Below, in pieces: positions 12,575 to 17,997 of a stretch of DNA of 18,072 nt. The stretch is from JBBTUF01 sp038063855 (lineage in GTDB: Bacteria; Patescibacteriota; Minisyncoccia; Ryanbacterales; GWA2-47-10b). The stretch's first letter is position 1, and each line of letters begins with the position of its first letter. The DNA is taken from positions 1-18,072 of the forward strand of contig JBBTUF010000063.1 in the NCBI GenBank assembly GCA_038063855.1, read 5' to 3'. Below the pieces are notes generated by a model. That model ran no database searches and had not been told where the DNA came from. It was given only the letters and a program-made list of their open reading frames with translations. The translations under genes and the position numbers were made by a program.

Positions 12575-14654
12575 ACGATGAATTTTGATCTTCACGCTCG
12601 ATTAAAATATCACGTGCCTTTGCGCCTTCTCCTGGACCAATAACACCCCTCTCTTCAAGCATATCAATAAGACGCGCAGCGCGAGAATACCCAACTTTAA
12701 GCCGCCGCTGTAAATACGATGTTGACGCTTTGCCGGCTGTCAAAACTGCTTCGTATGCCGCGTCATAAAGCTCATCATCAGCGTCTTCGTCATCCATGCC
12801 ACTCGACGCGATATGATTACCCTTTGTTTTTAATACTTCCTCATTATACGCTGGCTCTGCTTCTTGCTCACGAATAAAATCAGTAACTTTTTTGACTTCA
12901 TTTTCTGAAACAAACGCCCCCTGAACACGACGTGGCTTCCCCGCATCGCCAGCCAAAAAGAGCATATCGCCATTTCCCAAAAGCTTGTCTGCGCCCGCAC
13001 CGTCCAAAATTGTTCGAGAATCGATCTGACTTGCTACCTGAAATGCAATACGGCTCGTAATATTTGCTTTAATGAGTCCTGTAATAACCTCCACAGATGG
13101 CCGCTGAGTTGAAACAACTAAATGAATACCAACCGCACGTGCCATTTGCGCAATACGCACAATCGATGCTTCTACTTCTCTTCCAAACGATGCCATCAAG
13201 TCTGCGAGCTCATCAATCACGATCACAACATACGGCATAAAATCGTCACTTGATGCATTATACGAAACAACGTCTCGCTTACGCGCGGCCTCAAGTATCT
13301 TGTAGCGTTCTTCCATCTCTTTCACTGCCCAACGAAGTGCTGCAATTGCATCTTTTGACTCCGTAATAACCGGCGTAAGTAAATGTGGAATGTCTTGATA
13401 ATGCGCGAGCTCAACTCGTTTTGGATCAATCAAGATAAGCCGCAAAGAAAGCGGCGTATTTTTGTACAACAAGCTCATCAAAAATGAATGAATAGCAACT
13501 GACTTACCAGAGCCAGTTGATCCTGCAACCAATAAGTGCGGCATACGTGCTAAGTCTGCATATGCGGCAAGCCCTGCAACATCTTTGCCGAGAGCAAATG
13601 TAAGCGGCCCACCCCGCTGATAATCTTCTTGCTCAAGAAGATTGCGTAAACCAACAAGCGCAATAGTACGATTTGGAATTTCGATGCCCACAAACGATTT
13701 GCATGGAATCGGCGCCTCAATACGCAAAGGGTGTGCCGCAAGTGCCAATGCAAGATCGCTTTGCAACCCTACAATTCGCGATAATTTTACGCCTTCTGCT
13801 GGCTTCAGAGTATATTGCGTGACTGAAGGGCCAACATTTACCTCTCCCATTTCAACGATTATACCGAAATTTGCAAGCGTTCTTTGAATAATATTTCCAC
13901 TGGCACGCACGTCTCCTCCTGACGGCTTACCGCGATCGCTATCAAGCAACGAAAGAGGTGGCAATGAATAATCTGCCGCTTTGCGCTTCAGCTCTTTCAT
14001 CATCTCAATAGAGACGCTTCTCTTAGGATCTTCTTTCTTTTTTTGTACTATAGGCTCGGGCATGTCATCAAAATCTTTTGCTTTCGCTAAAAGCATTTCA
14101 TCGGGCACCGGCGAGGCAACTGGCATAGGCAGGGCTTGTGAATCAATATCTTTTTCTTCAAACAACTTCGGAACACGACGAAGTGAGGCGTTAAAAATCA
14201 TTAAAATTGCAATAATACAAAGTGCCGTAAAAATAACCCCGCTTGCAAACGCGTCAAAAAAATAAAGGAATGGCTTTGCAATATAAAACCCTACGAGACC
14301 ACCTGTTGTATCTCTAAAAATAATATCCGAAAGCGCGAGACTCGAGACAAGAAAAAACAACGCGCCCACAAGCGGCAAGCTGACAAACTTCTGTTTCAGT
14401 GAAAAAAGAAGCGCTGCGCTAATCATAATGAGCGACAATGGTAGCAAAAAGTACCCCTTGCCCAGTAGCGAAGTAAATAATGAAAGCGCCCATGCTCCAA
14501 TAAGCCCCGCTTTCTCAAAATAGGCAAAAATGAAGAGCAGGGCAAACAAAAACGCAACAATGGCTACAATGCTGTCTTTAGTCTCCTGGTGGAGCATCGG
14601 CTCGCGATCTTCCCCTTTATCCCGTTTTTCTTTCTTAGATTTATGCTTCGCCAC
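12564..14654 (-). CDS. ftsK: DNA translocase FtsK/SpoIIIE
   Basis: The hexameric motor pumps chromosomal DNA through the division septum. The 696-aa product has 4 transmembrane helices in residues ~27-155, a short charged linker, then the alpha/beta motor with Walker A GSTGSGKS at 378-385 and Walker B VVIVIDELADL (Asp481, Glu482). VVSTQRPSVEVITGLIKANI is the typical motor segment. The winged-helix gamma domain, which reads orienting DNA sequences, is at ~635-690 (LQRRLKVGYSRAARLIDMLE). The start is GTG at 14654, seven bases after a -10 box that overlaps the end of the DGR reverse transcriptase, so ftsK has its own leaderless promoter despite lying directly behind the DGR. Confidence 0.96.
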   Translation of the reverse strand: MAKHKSKKEKRDKGEDREPMLHQETKDSIVAIVAFLFALLFIFAYFEKAGLIGAWALSLFTSLLGKGYFLLPLSLIMISAALLFSLKQKFVSLPLVGALFFLVSSLALSDIIFRDTTGGLVGFYIAKPFLYFFDAFASGVIFTALCIIAILMIFNASLRRVPKLFEEKDIDSQALPMPVASPVPDEMLLAKAKDFDDMPEPIVQKKKEDPKRSVSIEMMKELKRKAADYSLPPLSLLDSDRGKPSGGDVRASGNIIQRTLANFGIIVEMGEVNVGPSVTQYTLKPAEGVKLSRIVGLQSDLALALAAHPLRIEAPIPCKSFVGIEIPNRTIALVGLRNLLEQEDYQRGGPLTFALGKDVAGLAAYADLARMPHLLVAGSTGSGKSVAIHSFLMSLLYKNTPLSLRLILIDPKRVELAHYQDIPHLLTPVITESKDAIAALRWAVKEMEERYKILEAARKRDVVSYNASSDDFMPYVVIVIDELADLMASFGREVEASIVRIAQMARAVGIHLVVSTQRPSVEVITGLIKANITSRIAFQVASQIDSRTILDGAGADKLLGNGDMLFLAGDAGKPRRVQGAFVSENEVKKVTDFIREQEAEPAYNEEVLKTKGNHIASSGMDDEDADDELYDAAYEAVLTAGKASTSYLQRRLKVGYSRAARLIDMLEERGVIGPGEGAKARDILIEREDQNSSYVS

Positions 14655-14658
14655 ATAC

Positions 14659-15681
14659 CTAGTATAGCGGTCTTCTGGTCATTTCGCAAAGACTAGCAAT
14701 AGTTTTTACTTCTTTTTGAAGTTTCCTACCGTTCCCATGGCTCAACATACCAAGATACGACGCGACCATTTCCTCTTTGCTATCGCTTTCCTCGATCCTG
14801 CGAAACATCCTCTTTTTTGTAACTGTTCGTAACACTCGATGGTCGGGAAAATGCACCCAACCAAGAAAATCTACTCCTGACGTAAGAGATTTAATGGAAA
14901 CCTTTTGCGGGTGCAGTTCAAGTTTTAGGTTATTATAGAGAAATCCTTTGATAATAGGAATTAGGGTCTCGAGATAGTTTTTGTCTCGCGAAAAGACCAC
15001 AAAATCGTCCGCATACCGAATATAGTATTTCACTTTAAGCGTGTGCTTCATGAATTGATCAAACTCGTTCATGTAAATATTTACTAAAAGCTGACTCGTT
15101 AAATTGCCGAGCGGTAATCCCACATTACTTCGCATACCAGAAAAACTTCGTATCACTCCTTCCAGGAGCCAAAGGATATCTGAATCTTCAATGTCCTTAC
15201 GTAAAATATCTACCAATATGTCGTGATCAATATTTGCAAAAAACTTTCTTACATCGCACTTTAAAATCCAGCACTGTTTTTTACCGCTTTGGCTTGTAAT
15301 ATACGAGAAGGATCGAAACCGATTCAGTGCCTTGTGCGTGCCTTTTCCAATCCTGCACGAAAATGAATCAGCTATAAACTTCTTATCGAAAAAAGGATAT
15401 AATACGCGATAGATTGCGTGATGCAACAATCGATCTCGCACTCGAGCCTTATGAATACTCCGAGGTTTCGGATCAAAAATACTAAATCCATAGTACCCAC
15501 CGTGCTGATATGTCTTATTCTTGAGAGCACTGTGGAGTAATACGATATTATCTCCAAGACAAACATAAAACTCTATAACATCTTTCTTGTATCGTTTTCC
15601 TCTTACAAATTCTGTCCACGCCCCAAGTAAATTTTCAATGCTTATTAACTTTTCAAATGCATGAGCGAGTCTGATTCTCAT
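14659..15681 (-). CDS. DGR reverse transcriptase
   Basis: This enzyme copies the template repeat RNA into mutagenised cDNA for transfer into the variable repeat. The 340-aa product carries all core RT motifs: RDRLLHHAIYRVLYPFFDKK (motif 1 area), LKCDVRKFFANIDHDIL with catalytic Asp143, GLPLGNLTSQLLVNIYMNEF (the LGxxxSQ motif B that marks DGR enzymes), YIRYADDFVVF with YADD at 223-226, and GVDFLGW. There is no endonuclease, maturase or integrase domain, which excludes a group II intron enzyme. ATG 15681 has GGAGAG 6 nt upstream and gives the usual DGR RT N-terminus. The stop is 4 nt before the ftsK start. A 9-C tract lies just upstream of its ribosome binding site. Confidence 0.95.
   Translation of the reverse strand: MRIRLAHAFEKLISIENLLGAWTEFVRGKRYKKDVIEFYVCLGDNIVLLHSALKNKTYQHGGYYGFSIFDPKPRSIHKARVRDRLLHHAIYRVLYPFFDKKFIADSFSCRIGKGTHKALNRFRSFSYITSQSGKKQCWILKCDVRKFFANIDHDILVDILRKDIEDSDILWLLEGVIRSFSGMRSNVGLPLGNLTSQLLVNIYMNEFDQFMKHTLKVKYYIRYADDFVVFSRDKNYLETLIPIIKGFLYNNLKLELHPQKVSIKSLTSGVDFLGWVHFPDHRVLRTVTKKRMFRRIEESDSKEEMVASYLGMLSHGNGRKLQKEVKTIASLCEMTRRPLY
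14661..14689 (-). promoter_or_regulatory. ftsK promoter embedded in the 3' end of the DGR reverse transcriptase
   Basis: On the minus strand: TTGCGA (14684-14689), 17-nt spacer, TATACT (14661-14666). The expected +1 coincides with the ftsK GTG at 14654. Confidence 0.6.
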
Positions 15682-15698
15682 AAAAATCTCTCCGGTAA

Positions 15699-16064
15699 GC
15701 CCCCCCCCAACAGGTTTTACCGATTCTCCAAAGATTTATTTCCATATATAAGCTGTGGGATGAGTTTAAAGACAACTTCCCAAAAAAATCCCGGCATACG
15801 CTCGGGGAAAAAATAGACACACTTTTTCTTGAAACAATTGAGTTGCTTTTCATTGCAAGCTATTTATCGAAACAAGAGAAACTTCCGTATTTGCGAAAAT
15901 CCGGCATGAAGCTTGATATGCTGAAATTCTTTTTACAAGTGGGGTGGGAATTGAAGGCACTCGACAATAAAAAGTATATCATGCTTATCGAACGACTAAA
16001 TGAAATAGGCAAAATGATTGGTGGCTGGTCGCGTGGCATTCAAAATAAAACTCCCACTCCATAG
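15699..16064 (+). CDS. avd: DGR accessory protein, Avd-like four-helix bundle (start unresolved)
   Basis: The open frame from 15699 to TAG 16062-16064 encodes LPILQRFISIYKLW, then DNFPKKSRHTLGEKIDTLFL, YLSKQEKLPYLRKSGMKLDM, LKFFLQVGWELKALDNKKYI and GKMIGGWSRGI. This is a clear match to the Avd / bAvd-type four-helix-bundle proteins that bind the DGR RT and TR RNA as a basic pentamer. No ATG, GTG or TTG precedes the conserved domain in this frame (a TTG at 15843 is inside it). The ATG at 15661 (MSESDSHKNLSGK) would join it only if the 9-C tract at 15700-15708 gained one C or lost two. Other options are an ATT start at 15723 or an assembly error in the homopolymer. The gene is antisense to the other DGR parts and overlaps the RT 5' leader. 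Confidence 0.8.
   Translation, partial: APPQQVLPILQRFISIYKLWDEFKDNFPKKSRHTLGEKIDTLFLETIELLFIASYLSKQEKLPYLRKSGMKLDMLKFFLQVGWELKALDNKKYIMLIERLNEIGKMIGGWSRGIQNKTPTP
15700..15708. repeat. Homopolymer of nine C at the avd/RT 5' overlap
   Basis: Nine consecutive C on the plus strand sit at the junction where avd changes from the ATG-15661 frame to the conserved frame. On the minus strand the run of nine G lies 7 nt upstream of the RT Shine-Dalgarno. Such tracts are prone to slipped-strand length change and also to sequencing error. Confidence 0.9.
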
Positions 16065-16084
16065 GAATGAGAGAACAAGAAGAG

Positions 16085-16217
16085 TTTCGAACTGCGGCAA
16101 AACGATAGTTGTCGTTCCACCTGTTGTCGAACCAGTTGAGGTTAAGGTTCCGTTCGTCTGCGTTGCTCCACAGATACGGGACGTTGCGGTTGCCGTTCGG
16201 ATTCCGCCACACTGATC
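16085..16217 (-). repeat. DGR template repeat (TR)
   Basis: A 133-bp segment aligns without gaps to 16606-16738 (offset 521). Every one of the 20 differences is a T on the plus strand of this copy, i.e. an A in the minus-strand sense; no G, C or T in the sense strand differs. That identifies this copy as the template. Read in the target's frame it is rich in AAC codons (SVWRNPNGNRNVPYLW, NLNLNWFDNRWNDNYRFAAV), the usual TR design, since AAY codons can mutate to many amino acids without making a stop. It lies 20 nt beyond the avd stop and is transcribed toward the RT. No promoter directly in front of it is certain. Confidence 0.96.
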
Positions 16218-16501
16218 GTACACGATACCATCCATCATCACTCACTGCCCCTCGAATACTCTTAAGGCTGTATCGTATGCGGGGCCTCGAAGCCCACTAG
16301 TATTGTGCACCAAGTATTTTCGTTTTTAAGACATTATGAAACGACTCTAGAAAAAGGCGTACCCGTTTCCACTCTGCATCTCATACTTCTGGAATTGGGC
16401 CGTTCAAAGCCGTAGCCGTGAACACGAGCCTACTATCTTTTTTAATTTTATCATAAAAACTATGTATTCATCATTGAAAATTTTATATAAATATATGAAA
16501 A
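16218..16501. other. Non-coding stretch between the TR and the target-gene terminator
   Basis: About 280 bases without a convincing gene. The left part is balanced in composition and has only weak hairpin potential around 16272-16287 (GGGGCCTCGAAGCCC). The right part (16440-16500) is AT-rich and contains TATGAT (16450-16455, minus strand) 17 nt from a poor -35 (TTCAAT, 16473-16478), a possible promoter for the TR RNA and RT. It probably encodes the 5' part of the TR transcript. Confidence 0.5.
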
Positions 16502-16530
16502 GACCCCGACAAAACAAGTTTGTCGGGGTC
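16502..16530 (-). terminator. Terminator of the DGR target gene
   Basis: GACCCCGACAAA (16502-16513) and TTTGTCGGGGTC (16519-16530) form a perfect 12-bp stem with a 5-nt loop. On the minus strand TTTTCATATAT follows. It ends transcription of the target gene about 70 nt after its stop codon, separating it from the TR/RT unit. Confidence 0.85.
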
Positions 16531-16538
16531 AAAGTGCT

Positions 16539-16553
16539 TCCGCCTTCGGCGGA
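16539..16553 (-). repeat. Short GC-rich hairpin downstream of the VR
   Basis: On the minus strand TCCGCC-GAA-GGCGGA: a 6-bp stem with a 3-nt loop, 53 nt beyond the VR end. GC-rich hairpins or cruciforms just downstream of the VR are known to stimulate retrohoming in the Bordetella phage DGR. Here the spacing is larger, so this role is a guess. Confidence 0.55.
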
Positions 16554-16601
16554 TGTGCAAGGGACTAAGAGCTAAAAGCCCAGGTCCCAAATTACTGAGC
16601 G

Positions 16602-17147
16602 CTACTTGCGAACCGCGGCAAAACGAGAGTGGCCGTTCCACCTGCGGTCGAACCAGAGGAGGTAAAGGTCCCGTCCGCCTGCGTTGCCCCACAGATACGG
16701 GACGTAGCGGTAGCCGCGCGGACTCCGCCACACTGAACCGAGAGCAACAATCGGGAACTTGCGCTGCAAATCGGGATACACTTGACCCAGAGCAAGGAGC
16801 TCCTCAATGGTTGCCGGACGCATTCCCTTGCGATCCAGCTTATGAATCACGGCGTCGCCGTTCTCCATGACACGGCTGAAATGAATGAGCTTGATCGTGA
16901 CCTCCGCCGTTTCTTCACCCTTCATGGGGAAGTTACGAGCGGTGATCGAATCGTTCACCCAGTTGTACTTTCCTGCCTTGATCATGGCGGCGAGCGTGAG
17001 CGAGAAGTCGATAATAACGGGGTAGACGCAAACGATCGACTTGTTGATGACGAACTCATCACGCAGGAATCGATCCACGCCTTCCTCACCACCAAGCTTG
17101 TTCCAAACTGCCTCGACACGTCCGAGCGTAATTCCAGGATACTTCAT
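16602..17147 (-). CDS. DGR target (variable) protein with a C-type-lectin-like C-terminus
   Basis: The 181-aa product starts MKYPGITLGRVEAVWNKLGG, continues EEGVDRFLRDE, and has MRPATIEELLALGQVYPDLQ before the variable end GSVWRSPRGYRYVPYLWGNA through FAAVRK. The last ~44 codons are the VR. The framework residues (VWR, VPYLW, LWFD, RW, RFAAVR) are constant between TR and VR and fit the C-type-lectin scaffold used by DGR proteins, with variable residues on the exposed ligand face. No signal peptide or transmembrane helix is seen, so the protein is probably intracellular or attached to a partner. The N-terminal VEAVWNKLGGEEGVDRFLR motif recalls a leader module I associate with other CPR proteins of unknown function. 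AAGGAG lies 6 nt before ATG 17147. The gene is GC-richer than its surroundings. Confidence 0.93.
   Translation of the reverse strand: MKYPGITLGRVEAVWNKLGGEEGVDRFLRDEFVINKSIVCVYPVIIDFSLTLAAMIKAGKYNWVNDSITARNFPMKGEETAEVTIKLIHFSRVMENGDAVIHKLDRKGMRPATIEELLALGQVYPDLQRKFPIVALGSVWRSPRGYRYVPYLWGNAGGRDLYLLWFDRRWNGHSRFAAVRK
16606..16738 (-). repeat. DGR variable repeat (VR)
   Basis: Partner of the TR at 16085-16217. Relative to TR, Asn, Asp, Ser, Glu and Tyr codons have become S, R, Y, Y, G, G, G, D, Y, L, R, G, H and S, always by changing A. Four codons changed at adenines without major effect or silently. The sense 3' end (CGTTTTGCCGC-GTTCG, near 16608-16625) carries only a single A change and is the likely initiation-of-mutagenic-homology zone. 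It ends right before the TAG stop. Confidence 0.96.
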
Positions 17148-17153
17148 GGCGTT

Positions 17154-17202
17154 CTCCTTCCGACTGCTAGTCGGGGCTCTTCTCTTATCTATTAGATAAG
17201 AG
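17154..17202 (-). promoter_or_regulatory. Structured leader and ribosome binding site of the DGR target gene
   Basis: Two inverted repeats lie in the ~100-nt leader. CTCTTATCTA-T-TAGATAAGAG at 17182-17202 is a perfect 10-bp stem. CCGACT-GCT-AGTCGG at 17160-17174 is a 6-bp stem directly touching the AAGGAG ribosome binding site (17154-17159). The first could be an operator or an RNA hairpin; the second could modulate access to the ribosome binding site. Confidence 0.6.
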
Positions 17203-17252
17203 GCTTGGGTTATACCGCAAGTAGATATTCAAGGTACTCACTATTCAAACGA

Positions 17253-17280
17253 ATTATACCATATCTATAAAAAAATGCAA
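17253..17280 (-). promoter_or_regulatory. Promoter of the DGR target gene
   Basis: On the minus strand: TTGCAT (17275-17280), 16-nt spacer, perfect TATAAT (17253-17258). Confidence 0.65.
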
Positions 17281-17287
17281 TAGCTCC

Positions 17288-17315
17288 AAAAGGCCTTGTT
17301 TTATAAGGCTTTTTT
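17288..17315 (-). terminator. Terminator after the rpoC-end copy
   Basis: AAAAGGCCTT (17288-17297) pairs with AAGGCTTTTT (17305-17314), a 10-bp stem with one G-T pair. It has the same design as the terminator behind the intact rpoC (17945-17985), so it probably came along with the rpoC-end copy. It now ends the toxin-antitoxin transcript. Confidence 0.65.
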
Positions 17316-17333
17316 GCATTCCACAATAATATT

Positions 17334-17375
17334 TTATAGAAAATCTTTTTTGCGGAAACCGGTGCCAGCGAGGAT
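17334..17375 (-). pseudogene. Second copy of the rpoC 3' end (13 codons plus stop)
   Basis: Forty of 42 bases are identical to 17998-18039, the end of rpoC. Read in frame it gives ILAGTGFRKKDFL-stop, against IPAGTGFRKKDFL. The two differences are CTG to CTA (synonymous) and CCC to CTC. Homology stops sharply on both sides. Together with the intact end it forms 42-bp direct repeats, 664 bp apart, around the toxin-antitoxin genes. Confidence 0.85.
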
Positions 17376-17392
17376 ATTACCTGTACAGGTTA

Positions 17393-17638
17393 CTATGGGG
17401 TGTCAATATCTACAAAAAGCGCAACATCGTCGCTCACTATTTTATAAATAATTCTCCAGTCGCCAGTGATATTGACGCTTCGATACCCTACCCACTTCCC
17501 CTGCAAAGCATGATTATGTAACAAGGGGTCATACTGGTTTTGTACAAAAAGATTTCTTCGCTCTTTGACTTCATTCTTTAGTTTTTTGGATAATTTTTTA
17601 TATTTCTTTACAAAGTTTCTGTGGAGAAAAATCTTCAT
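17393..17638 (-). CDS. RelE/YafQ-type mRNA interferase toxin
   Basis: The 81-aa product has the basic N-terminal helices MKIFLHRNFVKKYKKLSKKL and KNEVKERRNLF, then NQYDPLLHNHALQGKWVGYR, SVNITGDWRIIYKIVSDD and a C-terminal beta strand VALFVDIDT. That is the RelE-superfamily toxin pattern (YafQ/HigB-like), with the Arg of the GDWRIIYKI strand as a candidate catalytic residue. These toxins cut mRNA in the ribosomal A site. Its ATG overlaps the antitoxin stop by 4 nt (ATGA), so translation is coupled. The gene ends 18 nt from the rpoC-end copy, with a 12-bp palindrome ACCTGTACAGGT between them. Confidence 0.85.
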   Translation of the reverse strand: MKIFLHRNFVKKYKKLSKKLKNEVKERRNLFVQNQYDPLLHNHALQGKWVGYRSVNITGDWRIIYKIVSDDVALFVDIDTP

Positions 17639-17910
17639 AAAGAGTCGAGATACGTATCCATTTCCATTGGCGTAGCAAACGGACCCGCTATATTTTTATT
17701 GTCCTTGATATCTTTTTCTACTCTCTCCAAAAGTTTTTGTGTTTTTGCATTAGGCAACAGTGCTTCGGAAAACTCCACTCTCCGTTCATAAATAAATTCT
17801 TTAAGATAGCGATTTACAATGACGCTCAAAGGCAAACCTAATACTTTTGCTGTTTTTTGAGCTTCTTCTTTAATTTTTTTATCCATTTTGATATTCAACA
17901 TGGTTTTCAT
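17635..17910 (-). CDS. RelB/DinJ-type antitoxin
   Basis: The 91-aa product begins MKTMLNIKMDKKIKEEAQKT, a ribbon-helix-helix DNA-binding domain (beta strand TMLNIKMD, helices KEEAQKTAKVLG and LSVIVNRYLKEF). A charged C-terminal region follows that would wrap the toxin. ATG 17910 is used because it gives the usual short lead into the strand; an in-frame start at 17952 would add 14 residues translated from the promoter. The protein should repress its own promoter through the TCCAT/ATGGA repeat at 17913-17934. Stop and toxin start overlap. Confidence 0.85.
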   Translation of the reverse strand: MKTMLNIKMDKKIKEEAQKTAKVLGLPLSVIVNRYLKEFIYERRVEFSEALLPNAKTQKLLERVEKDIKDNKNIAGPFATPMEMDTYLDSL

Positions 17911-17912
17911 AT

Positions 17913-17946
17913 ATCCATAGTATATATAATGGATTATTTTTGTCAA
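17913..17946 (-). promoter_or_regulatory. Promoter and operator of the RelBE-like operon
   Basis: On the minus strand: perfect TTGACA (17941-17946), 16-nt spacer, TATACT (17919-17924). ATCCAT (17913-17918) and ATGGAT (17929-17934) form an inverted repeat bracketing the -10 box, fitting an autorepression operator. The -35 box touches the rpoC terminator stem. Confidence 0.7.
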
Positions 17947-17985
17947 ACACAAAAAAGCCCTTTAGCAAAGGGCTTTTTTGTGTTT
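17945..17985 (-). terminator. Terminator of rpoC
   Basis: A perfect 19-bp stem (17945-17963 with 17967-17985) with loop AGC and A/T runs on both flanks (GCCCTTT/AAAGGGC core). It lies 12 nt after the rpoC stop and is symmetrical, so it can terminate in both directions. Confidence 0.85.
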
Positions 17986-17997
17986 TTAGGATCAATG

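Noticed and set aside
14659..15681. Group II intron or retron/Abi reverse transcriptase
   Set aside because: No maturase or endonuclease domain, no intron RNA ends, no msr/msd-like structure; an LGNLTSQ motif and an adjacent TR/VR pair identify a DGR enzyme.
15843..16064. 73-aa gene from TTG at 15843
   Set aside because: This start lies inside the conserved Avd domain and drops its first helix. The frame with family similarity extends at least to 15714, so the short version is an artefact of the missing start codon.
15985..16245. Antisense open frame through the TR (starts MSDDGWYRVRSVW)
   Set aside because: It only exists because TR shares the VR reading frame. It has no ribosome binding site and ends in avd antisense; the TR is an RNA template, not a gene.
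16085..16738. Simple gene duplication or CRISPR-like repeat
   Set aside because: There are only two copies and no spacers, and the differences are confined to one base of one strand, which drift after duplication would not produce.
16520..16870. Plus-strand open frame across the VR (116 aa)
   Set aside because: It is antisense to the target gene and Arg/Pro/Ser-rich, as expected from the complement of a GC-rich gene; no start signals and no family resemblance.
17379..17390. Palindrome ACCTGTACAGGT as a regulator site or attachment site
   Set aside because: It is a perfect 12-bp palindrome, but it lies downstream of the toxin stop with no promoter nearby and no second copy seen, so I assign no function.
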